Below are positions 43,758 through 51,301 of a stretch of 61,233 bases of DNA, piece after piece (position 1 is the first letter of the stretch; every line of letters starts with the position of its first letter). Origin of the DNA: a virus; the IMG/VR virus record IMGVR_UViG_3300047550_005071, positions 1 through 61,233 of that record; one strand, written 5' to 3'. The position numbers and the translations under genes are program-made. The notes beneath the pieces were generated by a model. That model did not search any database. It worked only from the letters and a program-made list of their open reading frames with translations, and was not told the origin of the DNA.

Positions 43758-46700
43758 TTAGATATTTTCGAACGAAGCACCTGTTGGTGTGATGAAGAAT
43801 TCAATATCAATAAATTCTAACGCCTTCGTTGGTTTTAAGTAAATCTTTCCTGTTAAAGTGTTTCTATCCAAATCTTCAGGTGAAGATGATACAGTCACAC
43901 GGAAATCGTAAAGACCTCTATCTCTTCTGATTGAATCAAGAATTGGGTTAACACTATCCAAGAACTGTTGTCTTACTACTTGGTCGTTTTGTTCAAACAA
44001 CAATCTTACCGCTACAGCTGAAATCAACTTACGAGCTTGAAGTAAAAGTCTTCTTACATTCAATCTGTTCAGTGCCGAATCAGCAATTTGTAGAGTTTTG
44101 TTACCCCAAATTACAGTTCCTACATCAGCAAAAGTAGCAATTGGGTTGATTCTTCCTTGATAAAGTGTGTCTCTATCTTCTTGAGTCAACTTAACTCTTG
44201 CCTTAATTGAGTTCACAAGACCTCTTGTGTAACCCGCTGATGCGAACCATGGGAATGAAATGTTATCTGTTAGAGCCAAGTTTCTACAAACCTCACCTGT
44301 TGGTGGTAAGTAGATTTGTGTATTGTTAACAGTATCTCTTACAAGAATCCATGGGTAGTATGTTGCTGTATAGTTAGAATCAATTCCTGTGTTGTCTAAG
44401 TTATCAACCGCCTCTTGTGGGTAGATGATATCGAGTGAGTTAGTTCCATCTGGTGTGAACATCTGATAGTCAGGTGTTGTTGCGATGTAAACTGAGTCAG
44501 CTCTTTGGAATTGAATCATATCGATTGCTTCTTCAACAAGATTAGAGTTGTTCACATAATCAATTGATGAAGTAGCAAAAACGTTAATGTTTGTTGCTTC
44601 AGGATTTCTGAAAGTTAGTATACCTAAAAGGTAAGCGTAGTAGTCAGTGTTTGCAAAATCTTGAGTGTTGTTTTCAACAACGATTCTCTTGAACAAGCCT
44701 TCACCTGTTGCTGTAGGGTATCTTGTAGATGCCGCAGCACCTGCTAAGTAACCTGACGCTCCGAGTTGGAATCTATCAGCGTTTGTTCTATATTCTCTGT
44801 AGATATCCCAACCATCAAAACCTCCAGCGAAACAAACTGTGTATTTTCTTGAGTAGATAAAATAATAGGGGTTCTCCTGTGTTTCAGGGTCGAATCTAAA
44901 GTCAGCAACACCACACTCAAATGCTGGTGAACCACTTGTCTGATAAGAGTTAGCAATCGTAACTACAGTTGCACCTGAGTCCATATGGAAACCTTTACTT
45001 AAGTAATTCCAACTTGAACCTTCAACTGGTACAGGTGAAGTTATCCAATTCAATGGACACTGCTTTCCTTTGTAAGTTAACAATGATTCATCTGTTCCGA
45101 TAGTGGTTGAGAATCCTAAATAACTTCTTCTAACAATATCACCTGAAGACTCAACCGAGTTATCACCGTTTGTTGTACCAAATGGTGGGTTGTAGATTGT
45201 TTCGCCAGGGAAATAATATTTTGTTTTGAATTGAGGTACAGGTGAAGGGTTTAACACAGAACCATATTCTCTTTGGATATATCCGTAGAAACCACAAGGT
45301 AACGCATCAATTGGAGCTTCATCAGACATTTCAACCATAATATATTTTGAAATCAAAGCGTACTCACCATTTGACGAACCAATTTTCTTTGCAACAAAGT
45401 TGTTAGAAGCTGGGTCCATATTACAATTTGTGAACTTTTCAATTACAATTGGGTTAGCATCTGAATCAAAGAAGTTTCTAACTAAAACATCAAAAGTCAT
45501 ATTATTGAATGATAAGTTAGCGATTGAAACTTTAACCTCAACGTTAGCAGCATCACCATCAGATATTGATATAAATCTAAATAATTTATAAACCTTATTA
45601 CCTCTCAACTCTGAAACTAAGAATGGAGTCATTGGTGATTGGTATTTTTCCAAGTTGTACGCAATTGAAGATGAGTCTTCTGTTCTTGCACCTGGTAAAC
45701 CAATCAATTCACAATCTAATCCACGAATATAACTTTGATTATAAGCATACGCTAATGAAGCGGGATAAGCTTCCTCTACGAATACAGGAACCTCTTGTCT
45801 TGATTTTCCAAAATTATCAGTACCTAAAACTTTAGTAATAAATTTAGAAGAAGCCGCAGATAATGAAACTTCAAAGCTGAACGTATCGTTATCTTTAGTT
45901 ATACCTGATAACAAGAAAGTTTCATAAGGGTTCTTTGTAACACCTGAGTATTGACCTGAACAAACCATAGTCAATGCGCTCAATCCTGAAACAGTACCAC
46001 CTGAATTAACTTCATAAATTGGACCGTGGGAATTACTTGAAGCACTATTTTCGAAAAGTGAAATACCTCTTGAACGTAGGGTTGCAACAACCATATTATT
46101 ATAATCAGAATAAGCAGTACCCGACCAAGTATACACATTACCTGAAAGAGTACCTGTGTAAGTTGAACTTGCTCCTGAAGCAATCGCAGTTACTCCATAA
46201 TCCATTGAATAACCTGAATAACTGTTACCACTGAAATTATCGAAGTTAGCATAAAACCATGCATCGTTATCAGAGTCAGTTAAGTCATTACCTGCTACGT
46301 TCATACTATTAGTTCCGTATACGTTGTTAAGATTTGGATACTGAGCTAGATATGCATAAAAATCACCTTCAGGAAGAGTACCATATACGTTTCCTGTATT
46401 ACCTGAAATTGAATTATTTCCAATAATGTCGTTGATGAATCCTACAATATCTGCTTGAATATTGGAAGTACTTCCATCGAACATTCTATATTGTTCAGTA
46501 AGATTACTTTGAATAGGGTAAGGGAATGTACCACCAAATGTTATTGTATTAGCTGATGATACAAATTGGAAGTTAACTGACCAAGGGGTTGGTGTTATTG
46601 GATTGAAACCAACTGTCGTTGGGTCAACGTTAGCTTTAACCTTAATGCTCCATGATGGACCCGCATCATAACCAGACAACCCCAAAATTCTCGTTACGAA

Positions 46701-46979
46701 TAATTGGTTAGATTGTTGTAGGTAAGATTTAGCGATGTACGCAGCTTCATACTTTGGGATTTGAGTGTTCACAAACTTTGTAGGTTCAGTACCCCCGAAG
46801 TAGGCTTGGAACTCGTCATAATTCGTGATGAAAATTGGTTCGAATGCAGGACCTTTGATAGTCTCTCCAACCAAACCTAATGTAGTTACACCGACACTTT
46901 GTGCCACGAAGGACAAATCTGTCTCGGAGGTATAAACTCCAGGTGATACATATACTTTTTGATTTACTTGTGTTGCCAT
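43758..46979 (-). CDS. 18: Tail sheath protein, gp18-like, enlarged
   Basis: A 1073-residue protein. The N-terminus (KVYVSPGVYTSETDLSFVAQ, then GVTTLGLVGETIKGPAFEPI and YDEFQAYFGG) is the standard opening of contractile sheath proteins. The C-terminal 300 residues hold the conserved sheath domain: NISFPWFASAGYTRGLVNSI, RDTLYQGRINPIATFADVGT, VIWGNKTLQI, LNRLNVRRLLLQARKLISAV and the closing GKIYLKPTKALEFIDIEFFI. T4 gp18 has 659 residues, so about 400 extra residues lie in the middle (roughly 130-420), beta-rich and Ser/Thr/Gly/Asn-rich, probably surface decoration domains. It has a TATTTAT motif 33 nt upstream and a terminator downstream. Confidence 0.92.
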   Translation of the reverse strand: MATQVNQKVYVSPGVYTSETDLSFVAQSVGVTTLGLVGETIKGPAFEPIFITNYDEFQAYFGGTEPTKFVNTQIPKYEAAYIAKSYLQQSNQLFVTRILGLSGYDAGPSWSIKVKANVDPTTVGFNPITPTPWSVNFQFVSSANTITFGGTFPYPIQSNLTEQYRMFDGSTSNIQADIVGFINDIIGNNSISGNTGNVYGTLPEGDFYAYLAQYPNLNNVYGTNSMNVAGNDLTDSDNDAWFYANFDNFSGNSYSGYSMDYGVTAIASGASSTYTGTLSGNVYTWSGTAYSDYNNMVVATLRSRGISLFENSASSNSHGPIYEVNSGGTVSGLSALTMVCSGQYSGVTKNPYETFLLSGITKDNDTFSFEVSLSAASSKFITKVLGTDNFGKSRQEVPVFVEEAYPASLAYAYNQSYIRGLDCELIGLPGARTEDSSSIAYNLEKYQSPMTPFLVSELRGNKVYKLFRFISISDGDAANVEVKVSIANLSFNNMTFDVLVRNFFDSDANPIVIEKFTNCNMDPASNNFVAKKIGSSNGEYALISKYIMVEMSDEAPIDALPCGFYGYIQREYGSVLNPSPVPQFKTKYYFPGETIYNPPFGTTNGDNSVESSGDIVRRSYLGFSTTIGTDESLLTYKGKQCPLNWITSPVPVEGSSWNYLSKGFHMDSGATVVTIANSYQTSGSPAFECGVADFRFDPETQENPYYFIYSRKYTVCFAGGFDGWDIYREYRTNADRFQLGASGYLAGAAASTRYPTATGEGLFKRIVVENNTQDFANTDYYAYLLGILTFRNPEATNINVFATSSIDYVNNSNLVEEAIDMIQFQRADSVYIATTPDYQMFTPDGTNSLDIIYPQEAVDNLDNTGIDSNYTATYYPWILVRDTVNNTQIYLPPTGEVCRNLALTDNISFPWFASAGYTRGLVNSIKARVKLTQEDRDTLYQGRINPIATFADVGTVIWGNKTLQIADSALNRLNVRRLLLQARKLISAVAVRLLFEQNDQVVRQQFLDSVNPILDSIRRDRGLYDFRVTVSSSPEDLDRNTLTGKIYLKPTKALEFIDIEFFITPTGASFENI

Positions 46980-47012
46980 TATAAAATTGTTCTTTGCAGA
47001 TTTATTTTATTG

Positions 47013-47019
47013 ATAAATA
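47013..47019 (-). promoter_or_regulatory. TATTTAT motif upstream of the tail sheath gene
   Basis: The minus strand reads ATGAATATTTATCAATAAAAT, 33 nt before the ATG at 46979. The same CAATAA follow-on occurs at the gp14-like gene (48838-48844). Confidence 0.5.
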
Positions 47020-47079
47020 TTCATATCTGATTGAAAAAACTTGACTTTTAGATATCTATTTGTAAACAGGGAGAATAAA

Positions 47080-47098
47080 TTCTGCCTTTTTTCTGCCT
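47080..47098. repeat. Direct repeat TTCTGCCT at the start of the small RHH-like gene
   Basis: TTCTGCCT occurs at 47080-47087 and 47091-47098, 11 nt apart (one helical turn), and the second copy abuts the ATG of the ribbon-helix-helix-like gene. RHH repressors commonly bind pairs of short repeats spaced by a helical turn, so this could be its own operator. A GGGAG at 47069-47073 and a TTGACT at 47041-47046 lie upstream and could be part of a promoter. Confidence 0.45.
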
Positions 47099-47260
47099 AT
47101 GAAAACAAAGAAGGAAATAAAGAACATAAAGATATCACCTGAAGCTCACGATACATTAAAAAAATATTGTGATAAAAGGGGTATCAAAATATATAAGTTT
47201 TTAGAAAATTTAATTTTGGAAAAGTGTAAAGAGAAGAAAGATGTATACGGTGAGAATTAA
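47099..47260 (+). CDS. Small ribbon-helix-helix-like DNA-binding protein
   Basis: A 53-residue protein on the opposite strand to its neighbours (MKTKKEIKNIKISPEAHDTL, then KKYCDKRGIKIYKFLENLIL, then a Lys/Glu-rich tail). The strand I-K-N-I-K-I-S followed by two helices (PEAHDTLKKYCDKRG and IYKFLENLILEKCK) is the pattern of MetJ/Arc-type RHH repressors and of phage-borne small regulators. The start is an ATG directly after a direct repeat. Its TAA overlaps the TAA of the gp15-like gene on the other strand, so the two are convergent. It is probably a transcription regulator, which is inference. Confidence 0.7.
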   Translation: MKTKKEIKNIKISPEAHDTLKKYCDKRGIKIYKFLENLILEKCKEKKDVYGEN

Positions 47261-48297
47261 ACCAAAATGCAGTCAAACTTGATAAGACCTTCTTGGGTGT
47301 TGTCGTTCTTAGTTACAGAAATTGTAAGAGTGTCGTTTGTTGTGATTTGTATCTTATTTACATTCGAACCAAAATAATCCCCATTAATATAAACATCGAA
47401 ATTTGAAATATTCTCTGACCCTATCCAAGTCATGTCCGCAGTGAAATCAATTGAATCCGACAAACTTGTAACACCAGACACATATAAAAAATTAGATAAA
47501 AACTCTGCAGGATTCTCAGGATATTTTTTTCTTTTCGATTTGAACAACGAAGTATCCACCTCAACTACTTGTGCTAATCTAGCAATTGCTGGCTTAACCT
47601 GAAACTCTTCTTCGTCTATAAGATAACCAAGCATTGTAAAGTCATAACTTTGTACATAATATTTTCTTGAATCCATAGTCATTTGTGATTCATCAGAAAT
47701 ATTATTCATTATGATGGGTACGTATTGACCTTTTATAAAAGTATAAGCTTGTCTCGATGAAAATTTTTGAAGAGTAATTTTATTAAGTTGATTCAATTCC
47801 CTCATTCTATTACAAACAATTTTAACACTATAATTAATATCTACAGGTACTGGTTGTGGTATTGTATAAATGTCCATTCCTTGTTCATTACCATTCCAAG
47901 TAGGAACTGAAGCATAATAAAATTGTTTTCTATTTGGTATTGTATATTGTAATGAAGGGTTTGTTCCATACTTAACCTCGGGTTGTCTAACAACTGTAAT
48001 AAATGGAGGCTCCACATTATAATCCAAGTTAACAAACGTCGCCGATTCAACATACTGTGACCAGTTTTGTGTTGTTAATATAATATCAATCATGGGAACT
48101 ATCTTACCACCAGTCACAACTTGTAAGTCTCCCTTAACGAAATCCAGCATTCCTCTGTCCAAGTCAGCATGTAGTACGGACTTTGGAAGATAGGTTCCAT
48201 CCTTTTTAATATATTCAAGGAGCTGTTCTCTTCTTTCAGATAAAGTTTTCTTTGGAACTAAAGGTAAAGTTGGAATAACTTGTTTGGGTAAAGGCAT
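47257..48297 (-). CDS. 15: Tail completion / sheath terminator protein, gp15-like
   Basis: A 346-residue protein. I use ATG 48297 (MPLPKQVIPTLPLVPKK), which lies 1 nt after the upstream stop. The longer frame starts inside the neighbouring gene. The core (NYSVKIVCNRMRELNQLNKI, then TLQKFSSRQAYTFIKGQYVP, then RKYYVQSYDFTMLGYLIDEE) matches T4 gp15 in the order of a V-K-I-x-C/T-x-x-x-x-E/D helix and the closing L-x-G-x-L strand. Gp15 caps the tail tube and sheath and joins the head connector. The C-terminal 90 residues are an added Ig-like domain (SDSIDFTADMTWIG...SNFDVYINGDYFGSNVNKIQ). It precedes the sheath gene, as in T4. Confidence 0.65.
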   Translation of the reverse strand: MPLPKQVIPTLPLVPKKTLSERREQLLEYIKKDGTYLPKSVLHADLDRGMLDFVKGDLQVVTGGKIVPMIDIILTTQNWSQYVESATFVNLDYNVEPPFITVVRQPEVKYGTNPSLQYTIPNRKQFYYASVPTWNGNEQGMDIYTIPQPVPVDINYSVKIVCNRMRELNQLNKITLQKFSSRQAYTFIKGQYVPIIMNNISDESQMTMDSRKYYVQSYDFTMLGYLIDEEEFQVKPAIARLAQVVEVDTSLFKSKRKKYPENPAEFLSNFLYVSGVTSLSDSIDFTADMTWIGSENISNFDVYINGDYFGSNVNKIQITTNDTLTISVTKNDNTQEGLIKFDCILV

Positions 48298-48298
48298 A

Positions 48299-48814
48299 TT
48301 AAATTCCGTTAAATTCGTTCTCACTTACCCATGTGGCAACAATAGTTCTATAAAAAGGTTTGTACCCACCATAAGTGTGTTTATTATCTGACTTTACATA
48401 TCCATCATCACTTACAACATAATATCTTACTCTATCTTCACTTTCATAATATCCAAAGTAATCACCCATGAATATATCAACCCCCAAGTCATCTAAAGTT
48501 TTTTGGTAAATACTAAATCTCATATTACCAGGCTCTTGTAATTCAACTCTTGAGTTACCAACGGTTTTGTTTGCGGGGGCCAAAACTTGAACATATCCTT
48601 TAAGTTCTACAGGTGCCAAAAATTGAATCCCGTCCTCCAATACCTCACCGTATACATCATCAGTTTTTGTTTTATATCTATCTATTCTGTAAAGGATAAC
48701 TGTGAAATTCATATCACCAATTAACCACTCTTCACCCATTCCAATGTCCAAAGCATAGTCCTCACCCCCAAAAAATTTACCGAGTCTTGTTATTGGAACT
48801 AACTTTTCTGCCAT
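48299..48814 (-). CDS. 14: Neck protein, gp14-like
   Basis: A 171-residue protein. The section ILYRIDRYKTKTDDVYGEVL, then FLAPVELKGYVQVLAPANKT, and IFMGDYFGYYESEDRVRYYV has the order seen in T4-like gp14 neck proteins (Y-D/x-R-x-x-T-D-x-x-Y/L-G-E... G-D-x-x...). It is shorter than T4 gp14 (256). Gp13 and gp14 together form the neck between head and tail. It begins the minus-strand tail unit, is followed 1 nt later by the gp15-like gene, and has a TATTTAT motif 23 nt upstream. A divergent plus-strand unit starts 58 nt away. Confidence 0.6.
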   Translation of the reverse strand: MAEKLVPITRLGKFFGGEDYALDIGMGEEWLIGDMNFTVILYRIDRYKTKTDDVYGEVLEDGIQFLAPVELKGYVQVLAPANKTVGNSRVELQEPGNMRFSIYQKTLDDLGVDIFMGDYFGYYESEDRVRYYVVSDDGYVKSDNKHTYGGYKPFYRTIVATWVSENEFNGI

Positions 48815-48837
48815 TTGATTTAATTTGATTCTTATTG

Positions 48838-48844
48838 ATAAATA
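48838..48844 (-). promoter_or_regulatory. TATTTAT motif in the divergent region upstream of gp14
   Basis: The minus strand reads AAGGTATTTATCAATAAGAATC, 23 nt before the ATG at 48814. The same 58-nt region (48815-48872) must also hold the start signal for the plus-strand SET gene, for which only an A/T-rich stretch is seen. Confidence 0.5.
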
Positions 48845-48872
48845 CCTTATTAATAATTATATTTTATTCTAT

Positions 48873-49268
48873 ATGGAAACAAAAAAACAACAAAAGATAG
48901 AATTCAAAGAAAGCCCAATCCACGGACTTGGTGTATTTGCAACTACAGACATAGAAAAAAATGAAGTCATTGAAGTGTGTCCCATATTATTTTTACCTGC
49001 AAAAAGAGGAGATACCAACTATACTTTAGTTGATTACGCATTTGAGTGGCCAAGGTCTGAACATTGGACAAACTTTGTTATTGCTTTAGGGTACGGCTCA
49101 TTGTATAACCACTCCAACAACCCGAACGCAAATTGGACAAATGACGTTGAAAATAACACATTCATATTTTTTTCGACCCGAGAAATTAAAAAAGGGGAAG
49201 AAATATTCATCTGCTACGGTGACGACAGTTATTGGGCGGACGGAAGAACCCATGTTGAGGTAAAATGA
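48873..49268 (+). CDS. SET-domain protein (putative lysine methyltransferase)
   Basis: A 131-residue protein. I use ATG 48873 (METKKQQKIEFKES), which gives the usual SET start. The extra upstream frame is A/T-rich and unlikely. It has the SET motifs: HGLGVFATTDIEKNEVIEV near residues 17-35, GYGSLYNHSNNPNANW (N79-H80-S, N83-P-N) and REIKKGEEIFICYGDDSYW (Tyr115). These form the S-adenosylmethionine pocket and the knot of SET methyltransferases. SET proteins in bacteria and viruses methylate lysines on varied proteins, and the target here is not known. The stop overlaps the start of the helicase gene as ATGA, so the two are made together. Confidence 0.85.
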   Translation: METKKQQKIEFKESPIHGLGVFATTDIEKNEVIEVCPILFLPAKRGDTNYTLVDYAFEWPRSEHWTNFVIALGYGSLYNHSNNPNANWTNDVENNTFIFFSTREIKKGEEIFICYGDDSYWADGRTHVEVK

Positions 49269-51025
49269 GTTTAACTGAAATATCATTAGAATCAAAAGCA
49301 CTATCGATACTCGAACAATATGAAGGTGCGAACAATTATATATTGGAGTTAAAAAGAAAATCTCTAATAAATAAAAAATTCTATCCAACAAGAAGTCAGT
49401 CAGAATATATAATTAATAACCACGACAAACAACCAAAGGTAGCAAAGAAGTGGGTAATCCTTGATGCTTATTTTGCACAAAAATTGGCTGACGACAAACT
49501 TTACACTAACGTTCCTGAAAAAGTTTGGGTAGAAAAACTTTTAGCTGAAAAAGACAAAGCTTATCACATTTGGGGGAAAGTTTGGGAGACAGAACAATTT
49601 TACGATTTTTGGTTACCAAAAGCATCGATTATAAAAGACAACACGGTTAAAGACGTTGTTATCGATTTCACCAAATACACAAAAAGACCTCCGCTATCAC
49701 ATCAAAAAGAAGCAATACAGAAGTTAGTTGAAAACAAAAAGTATATTCTTGCAGATGATATGGGATTGGGTAAGACAACATCTACAATCATAGCCGCATT
49801 AGAAACGGGGGCAAAAAAGGTTTTGATAATTTGTCCAGCGACTTTAAAAATAAACTGGAAAAGAGAAATTGAAAACTACTCCCAAAAATCAATATACATC
49901 GCAGAAGGAAAACATTTTAGTACTGAACACGACTTTGTAATAATAAACTACGACATATTAAAAAACTTCCATGACTCCAAGAAGAAAGATGACTCTCAAA
50001 TTCTTGCTGCCAATTTTGATTTGGTGGTCGTTGATGAGGCACACTATATCAAAAATGCTCAAGCGCAAAGAACTAAGTTAATTAACGATATTGTAAAAAA
50101 GGTTGATAGACTTTGGTTATTAACAGGCACTCCAATGACCTCAAGACCAATAGACTACTATAATCTATTAAGTTTAGTTGACTCCCCTGTTGCCAAAAAT
50201 TGGATGGCGTATGTTATCAGATATTGTAGTGGATACCAATTTAAGGTGGGTGCTCGTAAAGTTTGGAACGTAATGGGTTCTTCGAACTTGGAAGAGTTAA
50301 GAGAAAGAACATCTAACACAATTACAAGAAGACTAAAAGAAGATGTTTTAGATTTACCCGATAAGATTATAACACCAGTTTATTTGAGACTCAAATCAAA
50401 AGACTATGAAGAGTTGATGGGAGAATATTATAATTGGTATGAGAAAAACCCCGACGAGTCAAAATCCCTAACAGTTCAGTTTACCAAGTTAACAAAAGTA
50501 AGACAAGTAATAGCCAACGAGAAAATTTCTCAAACAATTGAATTAGCCGAAAACATTTTAGAGCAAGGTAAAAAAGTTATCATTTTTTGTAATTTTACTG
50601 ATTCATTAAATCAGATAGTGGAACACTTTGGGAAATCTGCGGTAAAGGTTGACGGGTCAATGACCAAACAAGACAGACAATTCAGCGTTGACCAATTCCA
50701 AGAAAACGAAAAAATCAAAGTTTTTGTCGGTAACATAAAAGCGGCTGGTGTAGGTTTGACTTTAACCGCAGCTGAAGCTGTTATTATGAACGACTTATCA
50801 TTTTTACCATCGGACCATTCACAAGCAGAAGACAGAGCATATAGGTTTGGTCAAAAAAATAATGTACTTGTTTATTACCCAATTTTTGAAAACACTATAG
50901 AAGCTGTTATATATGATATACTTAATAGTAAGAAACAAGTAATTGCAACCGTAATGGGAGACAACCTCGGCGGAGGGGATGTTGCAGAAGAAATTCTGAA
51001 AAGAATCAATGAACTTAGACCATAA
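49265..51025 (+). CDS. SNF2-family helicase / UvsW-like ATPase
   Basis: A 586-residue protein with the SNF2 motifs in order: motif I ILADDMGLGKTTST (about 160-172), motif Ia KVLIICPATLKINW, motif II VVVDEAHYIKN (about 255), motif III LWLLTGTPMTSRP, motif IV IIFCNFTDSL, motif V VGNIKAAGVGLTLTAA and motif VI SQAEDRAYRFGQ. The N-terminal 150 residues are a separate domain resembling the HARP-like part of fork-remodelling SNF2 proteins (annealing helicases such as SMARCAL1). It probably remodels replication or recombination forks, as UvsW does in T4. It forms a coupled pair with the SET gene. Confidence 0.88.
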   Translation: MSLTEISLESKALSILEQYEGANNYILELKRKSLINKKFYPTRSQSEYIINNHDKQPKVAKKWVILDAYFAQKLADDKLYTNVPEKVWVEKLLAEKDKAYHIWGKVWETEQFYDFWLPKASIIKDNTVKDVVIDFTKYTKRPPLSHQKEAIQKLVENKKYILADDMGLGKTTSTIIAALETGAKKVLIICPATLKINWKREIENYSQKSIYIAEGKHFSTEHDFVIINYDILKNFHDSKKKDDSQILAANFDLVVVDEAHYIKNAQAQRTKLINDIVKKVDRLWLLTGTPMTSRPIDYYNLLSLVDSPVAKNWMAYVIRYCSGYQFKVGARKVWNVMGSSNLEELRERTSNTITRRLKEDVLDLPDKIITPVYLRLKSKDYEELMGEYYNWYEKNPDESKSLTVQFTKLTKVRQVIANEKISQTIELAENILEQGKKVIIFCNFTDSLNQIVEHFGKSAVKVDGSMTKQDRQFSVDQFQENEKIKVFVGNIKAAGVGLTLTAAEAVIMNDLSFLPSDHSQAEDRAYRFGQKNNVLVYYPIFENTIEAVIYDILNSKKQVIATVMGDNLGGGDVAEEILKRINELRP

Positions 51026-51033
51026 AATTTTTA

Positions 51034-51249
51034 ATGGATAGAATAATCAATCACCATAATGTTGAGTTGAAAATTGGTGATGAGATAAAAATTATTTCAG
51101 ACAGAATATCAAACAAATTATTAGCAAACGTATCCGAAGGGGATATAATTACAATCACAAGTTTTTCAGAAGACGGAAAAATAATATATCATCACAGCAC
51201 ATTAGCACTACCAACTTTTAGTGATGTCTATGAAAAAATCCAAAATTGA
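51034..51249 (+). CDS. Small protein of unknown function
   Basis: A 71-residue protein (MDRIINHHNVELKIGDEIKI, then ISDRISNKLLANVSEGDIIT, then ITSFSEDGKIIYHHS). It has the look of a small beta-barrel with a hairpin. It starts 8 nt after the helicase gene and probably belongs to the same unit. No family recognised. Confidence 0.55.
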   Translation: MDRIINHHNVELKIGDEIKIISDRISNKLLANVSEGDIITITSFSEDGKIIYHHSTLALPTFSDVYEKIQN

Positions 51250-51272
51250 GAAACATTAAAACACTTACGAGT

Positions 51273-51279
51273 TATTTAT
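51273..51279 (+). promoter_or_regulatory. TATTTAT motif upstream of the superoxide dismutase fusion
   Basis: The plus strand reads CGAGTTATTTATATAAAACAAA, 22 nt before the ATG at 51302. This is a plus-strand copy of the motif, so the orientation follows the gene and not the genome strand. Confidence 0.5.
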
Positions 51280-51301
51280 ATAAAACAAATAACTCCAATA
51301 C

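Noticed and set aside
47257-48324. Start of the gp15-like gene at 48324
   Set aside because: That start lies inside the upstream gene. An ATG at 48297, 1 nt after the upstream stop, gives the usual compact junction.
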